Counted from the first letter of the stretch, positions 9,722-18,790 are shown. The stretch: 64,000 nucleotides of DNA from Corynebacterium anserum (GCF_014262665.1 NZ_CP046883.1:496001-560000), one strand, 5' to 3'. Made by a program: numbers and translations. Notes: generated by a model from the letters alone, not told the origin.

Positions 9722-11005
9722 ATGTCAATGGCTACCGATAATCCAGACAAGGCCGTCCTCCACTACCCAGGTGGCGAATATGAAATGGACATCGTCCATG
9801 CGACCGAAGGTAACGACGGTATCGCACTGGGCAAGATGCTGGCAGAGACCGGCCTGACAACTGTCGATCCGGGCTACATGAACACCGGCTCCACCAAGTC
9901 TGAGATCACCTACATCGATGGCGGCGCTGGCATCCTGCGCTACCGCGGTTACGACATCGCCGAGCTGGCCAACAAGGCCACCTTCAATGAAGTTTCCTAC
10001 CTGCTGATCAACGGCGAGCTGCCCAACGCTGAGCAGCTGGAGGAGTTCAACACCAACATTCGCAAGCACACCCTGCTGGATGAGGATTTCAAGAGCCAGT
10101 TCCGCGTATTCCCACGTGACGCACACCCAATGTCCGTCCTGGCTTCCTCCCTTAACATCCTGTCCACCTATTACCAGGACAGCTTGGATCCACTAAACCC
10201 AGAGCACCAGAAGCTCAACACTTACCGCCTGATGGCCAAGGTGCCAATGCTGGCTGCCTACGCATATCGCGCATCCAAGGGCAAGCCGTACATGTACCCG
10301 GACAATAACCTCAACGCTCGCCAGAACTTCCTGCGCAACATGTTCGGCTACCCAACTGAAGAGTTCCAGGACGATCCAATCGTCACAAAAGCTCTGGACA
10401 AGCTGCTAATTCTCCACGCTGACCACGAGCAGAACTGCTCCACCTCCACCGTCCGCATGGTTGGTTCTGCACAGGCGAACATGTTTGTATCCATCGCCGC
10501 GGGCATCAATGCACTGTCTGGCCCGCTGCATGGCGGCGCAAACCAGGCCGTTCTGGAAATGCTCGAGGACATTCAGGCAAATGGTGGCGACGCAACCGAC
10601 TTCATGAACCGCGTGAAGAACAAGGAGCCAGGCGTTAAGCTCATGGGCTTTGGTCACCGCGTCTACAAGAACTACGACCCACGTGCATCCATCATCAAGG
10701 AGTCCGCTCACGAGATTCTGGATCATCTGGGTGGCGATGAGCTGCTGGACCTAGCTATGAAGCTCGAAGAGATCGCGCTTGCCGATGACTACTTTATCTC
10801 CCGTAAGCTCTACCCGAACGTTGACTTCTACACCGGTTTGATCTACCGCGCTATGGGCTTCCCAACGGACTTCTTCACCGTCCTGTTCGCTATGGGTCGT
10901 CTGCCAGGCTGGATTGCTCACTACCTGGAGCAGGTCAACGATCCGACCGCGAAGATCAACCGTCCTCGTCAGATCTACACCGGCCACACCGAGCGCTCCA
11001 TGTAA
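9722..11005 (+). CDS. gltA: Citrate synthase
   Basis: GltA condenses oxaloacetate and acetyl-CoA at the entry of the TCA cycle. The 427-residue type II (hexameric-class) enzyme has the N-terminal beta domain (GDIL-like block GYMNTGSTKSEITYIDG), the active-site His in SGPLHGGANQAVLEML (about residue 270), a second His in GFGHRVYKNYDPRA (about 310), the catalytic Asp within VDFYTGLIYRAMG, and the C-terminal PRQIYTG. The start is ATG 9722, preceded by AGAAAGG; ATG 9728 is the alternative. Codon use is more biased toward C-ending codons than in the neighbours, as in highly expressed genes. The long upstream leader suggests post-transcriptional control. Confidence 0.97.
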   Translation: MSMATDNPDKAVLHYPGGEYEMDIVHATEGNDGIALGKMLAETGLTTVDPGYMNTGSTKSEITYIDGGAGILRYRGYDIAELANKATFNEVSYLLINGELPNAEQLEEFNTNIRKHTLLDEDFKSQFRVFPRDAHPMSVLASSLNILSTYYQDSLDPLNPEHQKLNTYRLMAKVPMLAAYAYRASKGKPYMYPDNNLNARQNFLRNMFGYPTEEFQDDPIVTKALDKLLILHADHEQNCSTSTVRMVGSAQANMFVSIAAGINALSGPLHGGANQAVLEMLEDIQANGGDATDFMNRVKNKEPGVKLMGFGHRVYKNYDPRASIIKESAHEILDHLGGDELLDLAMKLEEIALADDYFISRKLYPNVDFYTGLIYRAMGFPTDFFTVLFAMGRLPGWIAHYLEQVNDPTAKINRPRQIYTGHTERSM

Positions 11006-11399
11006 GACTGTGTAAGCCCACGGAGGCTTCAGCACGAGGCTTTTCTCTAACGCTCCGCGTCAGTAGAGACTCCCGTCAGGTACGGAGGTTCTCTTTTGAG
11101 CGGAGCGTTTCGCATTTCTGGGGGTCAGTAGTGGCGCGAGACAGCGTGGCTGGTTCGGCGGAAACGTAGCGGCTGTTGTCCAAGAATGAGCGGTTGCTGG
11201 AGTTTTGCTACCCTCGATAGAGGATGAAACCACGCCATGAGTAGTGCGTGCATTGGGTTACGCATTGTGCTGAACGTTTGAATGAGCGGAGCCGGCCTAT
11301 TGGCAAGTGTTAGCGGTGAGAGTGACTAACACGGTTTTTAGCTCTTGGGGCGACTGCCTCGTGAGTGTTAACGACGTACAACCGTCAGAGGAGTATTTG
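11006..11399. other. Intergenic stretch between gltA and the FKBP gene
   Basis: 394 bp without a gene. The first 100 bp hold the inverted repeat at 11049-11109. The rest has no long frame with a supported start and no clear hairpin. It should contain the FKBP promoter, which I could not pin down. Confidence 0.5.
11049..11109 (+). terminator. Large inverted repeat after gltA, probable terminator
   Basis: AACGCTCCGC (11049-11058) is perfectly complementary to GCGGAGCGTT (11100-11109). The 41-nt interior itself contains a GAGACTCCCGT / ACGGAGGTTCTC pairing, giving a nested cruciform. A short T run follows. It starts 43 bp after the gltA stop. Confidence 0.6.
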
Positions 11400-11759
11400 A
11401 TGAGTAAGCCACAGATTGAGCCACAAGAAGGCCCAGCGCCATCCGAGTTGGTGATTGAGGACATCACAGTGGGTGAGGGGGCAGAGGCCGTTCCGGGTGG
11501 CGTGGTTGACGTACATTACGTTGGTGTGGATTATGAGACCGGTGAGGAATTCGACTCTTCCTGGGATCGAGGGCAGTCCATTAAATTCCCACTCAATGGT
11601 CTTATTCAGGGATGGCAAGATGGCATCCCGGGTATGAAGGTTGGGGGACGCCGTCAGCTGATCATCCCGCCTGAGCAGGCTTATGGGCCATCAGGTATGG
11701 GACACCCGTTGTCTGGCCGTACCCTAGTTTTCGTCATCGATCTGTTGGATGCTCAGTAA
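11400..11759 (+). CDS. FKBP-type peptidyl-prolyl cis-trans isomerase
   Basis: A 119-residue single-domain cytosolic FKBP. Family landmarks are VDVHYVGVDYETGEEFDSSW, LIQGWQDGIPGMKVGGRRQL, IPPEQAYG and LVFVIDLLD. These include the conserved aromatic active-site residues and the Asp of the FK506 pocket. It speeds proline isomerisation during folding. ATG 11400 is preferred over upstream in-frame starts because AGAGGAG lies 6 nt before it and the extra 31 residues are non-conserved. The position just downstream of gltA matches other corynebacteria, but the two genes are separated by a probable terminator. Confidence 0.93.
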   Translation: MSKPQIEPQEGPAPSELVIEDITVGEGAEAVPGGVVDVHYVGVDYETGEEFDSSWDRGQSIKFPLNGLIQGWQDGIPGMKVGGRRQLIIPPEQAYGPSGMGHPLSGRTLVFVIDLLDAQ

Positions 11760-11775
11760 AAGATGTCAGATAACA

Positions 11776-11805
11776 GAGCACTGGTTCATTGTGAAACCAG
11801 TGCTC
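11776..11805. terminator. Stem-loop between convergent genes
   Basis: GAGCACTGGTT (11776-11786) pairs with AACCAGTGCTC (11795-11805) around an 8-nt loop. It sits in the 78 bp between the FKBP stop and the convergent ABC permease stop. No T tract flanks it on either side, so it may be a weak bidirectional terminator or a transcript-end stabiliser. Confidence 0.6.
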
Positions 11806-11837
11806 CACCTCTGGCAGTGGAATTGCTGTGGTGCTGC

Positions 11838-13130
11838 CTAGCTAGTTTTCAGAGCTTTTCTCCAGCTCATCTTTGAACCATTGTGCAAGATAGCATTGCG
11901 GTAAATCTTCGCCACCATAGCTAGCACACCGACCGTGACTACGGTGGCGACACAGAATGAAGCGATAACTTCCATTAGACTCATGTGACCTCCAGCGAAT
12001 TCGAGTGGAGCAACACTCAGGCTAAGGGGCGGAATCCACGATATAACCTGCATGAAATTGGAATCTAGCTCGTTCCACCCAAATATTGGTGCGTAAATCA
12101 TCGCCATGATCAACAGCATGATTGGGCCTTGGGTTGATTGCAGGTCTTCAGTTCGTGACACCATCGAACCGGCCGCCGCGTATAGAGAACCGAAGAACAG
12201 CAATCCCACGACGAAACTCAGAAGCATCAGCGGGATTATGGTTAGGTCGAGCGTGAAATCATCCAGCAGGCCAGTGGCAGCTACGGTGGCGGCTCCAGCA
12301 CCGATGATTAATGACGTTGCGACGAGCCCCAACACGGACACTCCGATGAGTTTGCCAGCGAGGAAATCCATCGGCCGGACGGAGGCCAGCATTAGTTCCA
12401 CAACGCGGGAGCTCTTTTCTTCAGTGACTCGAGAACCGATGTTCGACGCAAAGAGGATGATGAAGAAGGCCATGAGACTCACTGCGAAGAGCACTGTGAC
12501 GACAGCACCGATATTGGTCTCCTTGGCGTTTTCATCGCTGATGTCCACGATATTGAAGCTATGTGCAGGCAAGGCTTGTGCAAATTGGACTGGATCGACT
12601 CCCACGGCATGCAAGGCCTCGTTTTGAGCGTGGGCGTTCAATGTTGCACTGACAACTGCAACGATCTCGGCATTGGGCTTGCCATCCGCGATGAGCTGGT
12701 AAGTAGCGTCTTTTCCTTCCCCGGACGCCACCAGGGCCGCGTCCGCTTTCTCATCTGAGACCTTTTGCTTAGCTGCATCTGGGGAATCCGCGGACTCAAC
12801 TTTGATGGCGTTAGTGTCACCGAATCCTACGCCAGCGATCGGCCCGGCGCCGTTCATAGCACCTTCATTGTTAGCCTCGGTGAATGCTTGGTTCGTCTGT
12901 TCAAAAGGGTGTGCGGGCATACCAGAGACAACCAGAACCGGCTGGTTTTCCTGATCCTTGTTCATGAAGTAACTCGCCGCGAACGCACCGCCGACTGTGA
13001 GGACCAGAGCAACAGCTATGGAGATGATGAGAGGTTTAGAGCGTAGCAGTACCGCGATTTCTCGCTGGGCGACGTTGAAAATGGTGTTTCTCGACGAATA
13101 TTTATTCATTGAGTATTGGGTGTCGCTCAT
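11838..13130 (-). CDS. ABC-2 type (NatB-like) exporter permease
   Basis: A 430-residue membrane protein with one N-terminal helix (near residue 35), a roughly 150-residue extracytoplasmic domain rich in Ala/Asp/Lys, and about five further helices from residue 215 on. The domain order matches NatB/YhaP-like permeases of the ABC-2 superfamily. The segment RVTEEKSSRVVELMLASVRP after the second helix is the characteristic cytoplasmic coupling motif. The start overlaps the stop of the upstream ATPase by 4 bp (ATGA), so the two are translationally coupled. Family members export sodium, drugs or peptides. The substrate here is unknown. Confidence 0.85.
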   Translation of the reverse strand: MSDTQYSMNKYSSRNTIFNVAQREIAVLLRSKPLIISIAVALVLTVGGAFAASYFMNKDQENQPVLVVSGMPAHPFEQTNQAFTEANNEGAMNGAGPIAGVGFGDTNAIKVESADSPDAAKQKVSDEKADAALVASGEGKDATYQLIADGKPNAEIVAVVSATLNAHAQNEALHAVGVDPVQFAQALPAHSFNIVDISDENAKETNIGAVVTVLFAVSLMAFFIILFASNIGSRVTEEKSSRVVELMLASVRPMDFLAGKLIGVSVLGLVATSLIIGAGAATVAATGLLDDFTLDLTIIPLMLLSFVVGLLFFGSLYAAAGSMVSRTEDLQSTQGPIMLLIMAMIYAPIFGWNELDSNFMQVISWIPPLSLSVAPLEFAGGHMSLMEVIASFCVATVVTVGVLAMVAKIYRNAILHNGSKMSWRKALKTS

Positions 13131-14005
13131 GACTGGACTACCTCCTGAAATAGTTCGGTGAGGTCGGGGATTCGGCGGGTGAAGGAGTGGACAGGGCCGG
13201 CGGCGAGAGCAGCGTGAAGTAGTTCTTGGTCACGGTCTTCAGAATCAACCTCAAGGATCACACTGTCGGTTTCGGATATTATGCGAGCCCATGTCGGGTA
13301 CCATCCACGTGATGGAGTAGCTATGTTGTAGCGAATCGGCCCACGATTGCGTAGTTCTTGCACTTCACCTTCGGCTTTCATGTGGCCTCGGGTAATGATG
13401 CCTACGCGGTCGCACAGCCGCTGTACGAGGTCGAGTTGGTGTGAACTGAAGAGGATAGGTACGCCGGCTGCAGAGCGTTCTTGTAGCAGTTCACTCATCA
13501 CGTTCACCGCCACGGGGTCTAAGCCAGAGAATGGCTCATCCAGAATGAGCAGATCAGGATTGTGTATCAACGAAGCCGCTAGCTGCACTCTCTGTTGGTT
13601 TCCTAGGGATAATTCGTCGAGTTTATTGTTGCGTCGTTCAGCTAGGCCAAGGCGTTCGAGCAAACTTTCGGCGCTTTTCTGAGAGGCGTCTTTGTCCATG
13701 CCGTGCAGACGTCCGAAGAAAGCCAGTTGATCTCCCAGCCGTTCCTTCGCGTAGAGACCGCGTTCTTCTGGCATGTATCCGATGCGCCGGCGGAGGTCAT
13801 CGTTCATTTTCTGATTCCCGATGCGCACTTCGCCAGAATCGGCGCTGAGCACACCGAGAGCGATGCGCATCGTGGTGGATTTTCCCGCGCCGTTAGATCC
13901 TACGAAGCCGTAGATCTCCCCGGGGTGGACGCTGAGCGTCATGTCGGTGAGTACGTGGTGGTCACCGTAGCTTTTGTTGAGGTGGTCGATGTGGAGGGCT
14001 TCCAT
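13127..14005 (-). CDS. ABC exporter ATP-binding protein (NatA-like)
   Basis: A 292-residue ATPase with all nucleotide-binding motifs: Walker A GSNGAGKSTT (near residue 38), signature LSLGNQQRVQLA (near 135), Walker B LLILDEPFSGLDP and the switch His in SSHQLDL. The C-terminal 70 residues are the extra domain typical of ABC-2 exporter ATPases. It energises the adjacent permease (4-bp overlap). Upstream in the same direction, after a 106-bp gap, are a small membrane protein and an XRE regulator, forming a four-gene unit. Confidence 0.9.
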   Translation of the reverse strand: MEALHIDHLNKSYGDHHVLTDMTLSVHPGEIYGFVGSNGAGKSTTMRIALGVLSADSGEVRIGNQKMNDDLRRRIGYMPEERGLYAKERLGDQLAFFGRLHGMDKDASQKSAESLLERLGLAERRNNKLDELSLGNQQRVQLAASLIHNPDLLILDEPFSGLDPVAVNVMSELLQERSAAGVPILFSSHQLDLVQRLCDRVGIITRGHMKAEGEVQELRNRGPIRYNIATPSRGWYPTWARIISETDSVILEVDSEDRDQELLHAALAAGPVHSFTRRIPDLTELFQEVVQS

Positions 14006-14111
14006 TGGTTATTATGCTTCTGATGTCGGTTGCTTGGCTGTGCTTTGCTGTTTGAGTACTGTGCTCGGCACTTCTTGCGTGAGAGTTAGATTTTCCGGGT
14101 TGTTTTTATAA

Positions 14112-14696
14112 CTAATTTGACGTTACTCCTTCATTATCGAGTTCGGTTTCCAAACTGAAGGTCATCGCGTAACCCACGGCAGGGAGTGCGACTATCGCCA
14201 AGTAAACCAATAATCCAACCAGTGCCCCGCTATAGATCAGCAACATTGGATCGAACCCCCAGATCTCATCGGCGTGCAGTGCTGTAACACTGAAGATAAT
14301 GAGGATGCTGAAGCCTATCACCCCACACCAGCTCATTAAGTTGAAGGCCATGCTGCGCCAATTGTTGATGACGGATTCTTCATATTCGTCGAGAACCGCG
14401 ATCGGTGCATCATCCTTGGAGTCGATAGTGATGCGGAGTATGCTCCAGATCACAATGAGGGAAATGGTGACGAGAAACCAGCCCGCGAGGAGCGGGGGCC
14501 AGAAAATATGGCCGATAGCGATCGTTATTCCGAGTAGAAGCGTACCGAAATAGAGAGCGATTAATAGCTTTTGGCGACGAGGCTTACGCCAAGACAGAAG
14601 TAGTCCCCTGGTGCGTCTTTGACGTTTTTGCCAGCGCTCGATTCTGATGTCGCTGTGTTTTTCGGACCATTCCATCAAGGTTGTGGTGAAGTTCAT
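14112..14696 (-). CDS. Four-helix membrane protein of the exporter operon
   Basis: 194 residues with a basic, Arg-rich N-terminal 40 residues (WQKRQRRTRG, WRKPRRQK) followed by two pairs of hydrophobic helices (about 43-92 and 115-185) separated by an acidic loop (DSKDDAPIAVLDEYEE). I do not recognise a named family. The 5' end overlaps the XRE regulator stop by 4 bp, so the two are translationally coupled. The pairing of a small XRE regulator with a multi-helix protein and a NatAB-like exporter recurs in Gram-positive resistance loci. A sensor or accessory role is inference. Confidence 0.75.
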   Translation of the reverse strand: MNFTTTLMEWSEKHSDIRIERWQKRQRRTRGLLLSWRKPRRQKLLIALYFGTLLLGITIAIGHIFWPPLLAGWFLVTISLIVIWSILRITIDSKDDAPIAVLDEYEESVINNWRSMAFNLMSWCGVIGFSILIIFSVTALHADEIWGFDPMLLIYSGALVGLLVYLAIVALPAVGYAMTFSLETELDNEGVTSN

Positions 14697-14950
14697 CGTT
14701 TGTACATCTCCTGGCTCATTGGTGTGAATTTTTCACGGCTGAACACAGCTTCAACTGGAAGACTGAAAATATCGCAGATTCTGAATGCTAGATCCAGACT
14801 CGGGCTGTGGTCTCCTTGCTGCAAAGCGCCGATGGTTTGGGGGTTAACTCCCACGAGGTCCGCAAGTTCAACGCGTGACATATCTCGTTCTGCTCGAAGA
14901 ACCCGTATCCGATTGAAGATGGGGTGCGATGGCTTTTTCTTTGCTGCCAT
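14693..14950 (-). CDS. Small XRE-family transcriptional regulator
   Basis: 85 residues, almost entirely one Cro/CI-type helix-turn-helix: RIRVLRAERDMSRVELADLV, then GVNPQTIGALQQGDHSPSLD as the recognition region, then the conserved LAFRICDIFSLPVEAVF tail. This YgzD/Rgg-short type lacks a sensory domain. It leads the exporter operon, and an inverted repeat TGTTG-N8-CAACA lies just upstream (14960-14977), so autoregulation is likely. No Shine-Dalgarno sequence precedes ATG 14950. Confidence 0.88.
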   Translation of the reverse strand: MAAKKKPSHPIFNRIRVLRAERDMSRVELADLVGVNPQTIGALQQGDHSPSLDLAFRICDIFSLPVEAVFSREKFTPMSQEMYKR

Positions 14951-14959
14951 GCATCATGG

Positions 14960-14977
14960 TGTTGTATAAACGCAACA
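14960..14977 (-). promoter_or_regulatory. Candidate operator of the XRE-exporter operon
   Basis: TGTTG and CAACA form an inverted repeat 10 bp upstream of the regulator start. On the minus strand it overlaps TTTATAC, a -10-like sequence. The position is suited to autorepression by the XRE protein. Confidence 0.4.
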
Positions 14978-15161
14978 ATACGTCAAGTTTGTAAGTATTT
15001 TGTTTAGAAGAGTCCTCGCGGACACAAGTGTGAGGGGATAGGTGAGGGTTCATGGAGTGCAGGTGAGGGTGCACGAAAGATGCCGACAAAGCGGAGGAAT
15101 GCTTGCCATTGGTGCCAAGACCAAAAGAGTGGGCTAGCGAAGTTATTGGAAACAGAGGACT

Positions 15162-16010
15162 ATGGAACCTATGCATATTGATCTCAATGACGGCAATAAA
15201 ATCCCTCAAATTGGCTTGGGAGTCTGGGAACTTGATGGTGAGGCCTGCTACAACTCTGTTCGAGAGGCGATAAAGACTGGTTATCGACATGTGGATACAG
15301 CCAAGGTTTATGGCAATGAAGATGCTGTGGGGCGCGCGATAGCTGACGCCATTGCTGACGGTGAGATCACCCGTGAAGATATTTTTGTGACGACCAAGCT
15401 CTGGAATGACGATCAAGAAAACGTGGAGCAAGCGTTGGATCAGTCGCTACAGCGCCTGGGCATGGATTACGTCGATTTGTATCTCCTCCACTGGCCGTGC
15501 CCTCAGCATGGCAAGTATGTGGCAGCGTGGGAAGAGATGATAGCTGCGCAGCAATCAGGTAAGGCCCGTTCAATCGGAGTGTGTAATTTCTACCGCGACG
15601 TCCTAGAGGAGATCATCGAGAAGACTGGTCACACTCCGTCGATTAACCAAATCGAGATTCATCCCGCGTTTAGTCAACCCGAACAGCGTGAGGACAATGC
15701 TGCTAAGGGGATAGCAACTGAAGCGTGGTCTCCGCTCGGAAGAGGAACTAACCTCTCCGACCCGCGCATACAGAAGATTGCGAATAATCACGGGGTTAGT
15801 GCGGCTCAAGCTATTATCCGCTGGCATATCCAGCGAGGTGACGTAGTCATTCCTCGTAGTTCCAAGCCGGAACGTGTGCGGGAGAATTTCCAAGTATGGG
15901 ATTTCAGCTTGACCCCAGATGAAGTGACGGCCATTGAGGCGATGGATGCGGCTGATGGTCGTATAGGGCCGGATCCACTGTCTTTTCACGTGGGTACGCC
16001 GAAAGCGTAA
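15162..16010 (+). CDS. Aldo/keto reductase (2,5-diketo-gluconate reductase type)
   Basis: A 282-residue NADPH-dependent oxidoreductase. The catalytic tetrad is visible: Asp and Tyr in HVDTAKVYGNE, Lys in TTKLWNDD and His in LLHWPCP. The NADPH-binding end has VVIPRSSKPERVRENFQVWD. Closest in style to the AKR5/DkgA group, which reduces 2,5-diketo-gluconate, methylglyoxal and other carbonyls. ATG 15162 and ATG 15171 are both possible; AGAGGA at 15154-15159 sits too close for the first and about 11 nt from the second. Divergent from the XRE operon over 211 bp and alone in its transcription unit. Confidence 0.9.
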   Translation: MEPMHIDLNDGNKIPQIGLGVWELDGEACYNSVREAIKTGYRHVDTAKVYGNEDAVGRAIADAIADGEITREDIFVTTKLWNDDQENVEQALDQSLQRLGMDYVDLYLLHWPCPQHGKYVAAWEEMIAAQQSGKARSIGVCNFYRDVLEEIIEKTGHTPSINQIEIHPAFSQPEQREDNAAKGIATEAWSPLGRGTNLSDPRIQKIANNHGVSAAQAIIRWHIQRGDVVIPRSSKPERVRENFQVWDFSLTPDEVTAIEAMDAADGRIGPDPLSFHVGTPKA

Positions 16011-16071
16011 TTACTCCGTGACCAGTGGGGAACAATGTGCTGTTTACCTCCTCATCGGTTCTGAGAAGCAC

Positions 16072-16077
16072 TAGATT
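16072..16077 (+). promoter_or_regulatory. -10 box for leaderless enoyl-CoA hydratase mRNA
   Basis: TAGATT ends 8 nt before ATG 16086, with no ribosome-binding site between them. Confidence 0.45.
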
Positions 16078-16085
16078 TGTGAAGT

Positions 16086-16844
16086 ATGAATGTTCGTATC
16101 TCCCGTCATGGTGACGTTACAGTCATCACGTTGAACAAACCCGCTAAACGTAATGCGCTGGATGCAGATTTTGCACGGGAGATCGCGGCAGCTGTTCGCG
16201 ACGCATCCGCTGGGGAGTCTGCCGAAGACCGCCAGGCGAGAGCCATTCTGTTGCGTGCCGAAGGTCCAGCCTTTTGCGCTGGGGCTGATTTGTCCGGAGG
16301 TGTCTATGGGGATGACTTTTGGGGATCGTTGATGGACATGTTGGAATCCATTGTTACAAGTCCCCTGCCAGTGATAGCTGATGTGCAAGGTCCCGCTGTG
16401 GGGGCTGGTTGTCAACTCATAATGGCATGCGACTTGCGGTTATTTGGTGAGGATGCGGTGTGCTGGATCCCTGTCGCGCAGCATGCTTTTGCACTGGATT
16501 CCTGGACTATCACGCGAGCCAAGGAACTGTTGGGTGGCGCGATCGCGCGAAACTTACTGATCGGTGGGGCGAAGATCGGTGTGGAGCAGGCTTTAACGCA
16601 AGGGTTTGCTTTGAAAAAAGCGGTCGTTACAGAAGCAGTGGATGAACCGCTAGAGTTCGCGCAGAACATTGCGGCTCTTGCGCCTTTGAGCATCGAACAT
16701 TCGAAGCGGGTGCTCAATCATGCAGATCCGACCAATGATCAGGCGCTGACGGAGATGTTTGAGGACGTGTGGCGCAGCCACGATGCACAAGAAGCTCGCA
16801 TCGCGAGACTTCAGCAAAGGCCACCAAAGTTCCGCGGACGTTAG
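16086..16844 (+). CDS. Enoyl-CoA hydratase/isomerase family protein
   Basis: 252 residues of the crotonase fold. LNKPAKRNALD at the N-terminus and GPAFCAGADLSGG form the first half of the oxyanion hole; DVQGPAVGAGCQLIMACDLR supplies the second. The position usually occupied by the first catalytic Glu is not clearly conserved, so the exact reaction (hydration, isomerisation or thioester hydrolysis) is open. The protein acts on acyl-CoA esters in fatty-acid or amino-acid breakdown. No other beta-oxidation gene is adjacent. It reads without a leader and converges on the methyltransferase at 16897. Confidence 0.85.
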   Translation: MNVRISRHGDVTVITLNKPAKRNALDADFAREIAAAVRDASAGESAEDRQARAILLRAEGPAFCAGADLSGGVYGDDFWGSLMDMLESIVTSPLPVIADVQGPAVGAGCQLIMACDLRLFGEDAVCWIPVAQHAFALDSWTITRAKELLGGAIARNLLIGGAKIGVEQALTQGFALKKAVVTEAVDEPLEFAQNIAALAPLSIEHSKRVLNHADPTNDQALTEMFEDVWRSHDAQEARIARLQQRPPKFRGR

Positions 16845-16896
16845 GATAACTGAGCGTTAGACTAGCTGGGCGTCGAACCAACCTAATGGCCACGTA

Positions 16897-17763
16897 CTAG
16901 TTGTCGAGATCGCTAGGAATACGGGCAATGACCTCGATATGGGGCATCATGAATAGCGCGCCGGGAGCGTTAGCCCATTCATGCCAGCCTTCGGCGATCT
17001 GCTTAATAGCGGCGTGTGTGATGTCACCGGCTACAGGTTTTCCTGGCGTACCTTCTTGCACATCTCCAAGAGCGTGTGCGGCTTGTAAAACATAGGCCTC
17101 TTCCTGTGTGCGGGATGCCCACGATGTTGCCAATTGAACACAATCAGCTTTGTTGCTGTAGACCCAGTTGGAGGATGTAACGGTGGTATCCGTTAAGGAA
17201 GCTCGGCGGAACCATAGGGGAAGGTGGCGACCTGCGTTGGGCTGCGTGCCGTTGAGAGCGGCAACACTACTGAAAATCGCGCGCCAGCGGGTCAACCCGG
17301 GATGTGGCGGATACCAAAGCATTGCTCCGTAATCGACCTCGCGTGAGGCGATGATGCCACCCGGTTTCACTACTCGAGCACATTCTTTGAGCACAGCGGT
17401 GGGATCCGGAACGTGGTGGAGAACCTGGGCTAGAAAGGCCACGTCGATCGAATTGTCATCAAAGGGGAGTGAGGTGCCGCTTGCTTGGACAAATGTGACA
17501 GGTAAATGGGCACGAGCTGCGGCAGTATTGGCACATGACACAGCCTCGGATGCAGTATCGACGCCAGTTACTTGCTCAGCCAGACCTCCCAGCGATTCAA
17601 TGTGGCGTGCCAGATCGAGGGTAATAGAACCTGGACCGCACCCAATGTCGGCGAGAATTGTGTGTTTGTCGAGATGAGGCAGGAGGAAAGCGGCAGAATC
17701 CTCAGCGGTGCGAGCTGCGTGAGTTTTTTGCGCTGCATCGTGACCATGGATGTACTGGGACAT
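16897..17763 (-). CDS. Class I SAM-dependent methyltransferase
   Basis: 288 residues with a Rossmann-fold methyltransferase core: motif I LADIGCGPGSITLDLA (near residue 38), an acidic strand end TGVDTAS, AFLAQVLHHVPDP as motif post-II, and CARVVKPGGIIASREVDYG as motif III. It resembles UbiE/COQ5-like or small-molecule methyltransferases. The substrate is unknown. The second half contains conserved aromatic residues (MLWYPPHPGLTRW) for substrate binding. The ATG at 17763 has a TACTCT box 7 nt upstream and no Shine-Dalgarno, which indicates a leaderless mRNA. Confidence 0.88.
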   Translation of the reverse strand: MSQYIHGHDAAQKTHAARTAEDSAAFLLPHLDKHTILADIGCGPGSITLDLARHIESLGGLAEQVTGVDTASEAVSCANTAAARAHLPVTFVQASGTSLPFDDNSIDVAFLAQVLHHVPDPTAVLKECARVVKPGGIIASREVDYGAMLWYPPHPGLTRWRAIFSSVAALNGTQPNAGRHLPLWFRRASLTDTTVTSSNWVYSNKADCVQLATSWASRTQEEAYVLQAAHALGDVQEGTPGKPVAGDITHAAIKQIAEGWHEWANAPGALFMMPHIEVIARIPSDLDN

Positions 17764-18100
17764 GACAGAAAGAGTACGTCACATGGGGATAGCTTGAAAC
17801 TTCATGGTCATGCAGAAAACTGGTGTGTGAATGCATGGTCTGAGGATTATGGAGATTGTTACTTGCAGACCGAGGAGGCGTTTGAGCTAAAGGAAGGTGC
17901 GGGGAGGGCTCAGAGGTTTCTATTTGAAGACGAGGTAACAGCAAGATTCTTGTAGAAGATGTAACTGCTAGCAAACGTTCCGCAGGATCTGTGAAATGAT
18001 AGAAGCCGTAAAAGTGAGGTATCACCAATGTGTGATGGGCATACTTGTAGTCGCAAAATTGCACTAATATGCAGTTTTATCTCTGGGAAGAAAGTGAAAG
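17764..18100. other. Divergent intergenic region, methyltransferase / XRE-cupin
   Basis: 337 bp without a gene. At the left edge, RC of 17771-17776 reads TACTCT, the -10 of the methyltransferase. At the right edge, TAATAT (about 18065) could serve the XRE-cupin gene, with the dyad GCAA-AA-TTGC just before it. The middle is A/T-richer than the flanking genes and holds no supported frame. Confidence 0.5.
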
Positions 18101-18676
18101 ATGAAGAGTCTTCCAATTCAGCCGTCTGGTGAACGTCCAGCATTGGGCGCTCGACTTCGGGCTGTTCGCGAGCAGCAACACATGACTCTAGAGCAGATGT
18201 CTCAGGTCACTGAGCTATCTAAAGGGTTTATCTCCCGCGTGGAGCGTGATCTAACGAGTCCCTCTGTGAGTTCATTGCTGACGATGTGTCAGGTGCTGGG
18301 CATCAGTGCTGGTCATTTACTGGAGCCAACGGGGGCGGCTACTGTTGAATGGGATAAAGCTCCGAAAGTGAGCGTGTCCGAAGAGGGGGCCGACGTTCGT
18401 ATGATGACTCCACCGGGCAACGAGTCCCATCAGGTCACTCGCTCCATTCTCGAGCCCGGTTCTAAAGGCGATCCGGAGTTGCATACTTTTCCTTGCGATG
18501 AAAAGTCTGTACACGTCACCCAGGGGTCTATCGTCATCGTGCATCCTGAAGGAGAAGTTACGCTAAACGCTGGCGACTCGATGGTTCTTCCTGGGACAGA
18601 GCCGCACACATGGTACAACCCCTCCAAGAAAGAACAGTGCATTATTCTCAGCGTAATGGTGGGCTTGAAGGCATAA
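18101..18676 (+). CDS. XRE-cupin transcriptional regulator
   Basis: 191 residues in two domains. Residues 10-70 are an XRE helix-turn-helix (LRAVREQQHMTLEQMSQVTE, then GFISRVERDLTSPSVSSL). Residues 105-185 are a cupin_2 barrel with the metal/ligand motif HTFPCDEKSVHVTQGSIVI and GDSMVLPGTEPHTWYN. Such regulators sense a small metabolite, often an amine or sugar acid, and commonly control an adjacent transporter or catabolic gene. The MFS gene 115 bp downstream on the same strand is the natural target. GAAAG precedes ATG 18101. Confidence 0.9.
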   Translation: MKSLPIQPSGERPALGARLRAVREQQHMTLEQMSQVTELSKGFISRVERDLTSPSVSSLLTMCQVLGISAGHLLEPTGAATVEWDKAPKVSVSEEGADVRMMTPPGNESHQVTRSILEPGSKGDPELHTFPCDEKSVHVTQGSIVIVHPEGEVTLNAGDSMVLPGTEPHTWYNPSKKEQCIILSVMVGLKA

Positions 18677-18790
18677 AATTGACCAACGCAGAATCTGGAG
18701 TAGCATTTTTCTCGATAAAGAGAACGTGTGAAGGACTCCTTGCAATTGCCGGAGCCCGTTGATTCGATCTGAAAAGAGGCGAGTACAGGG

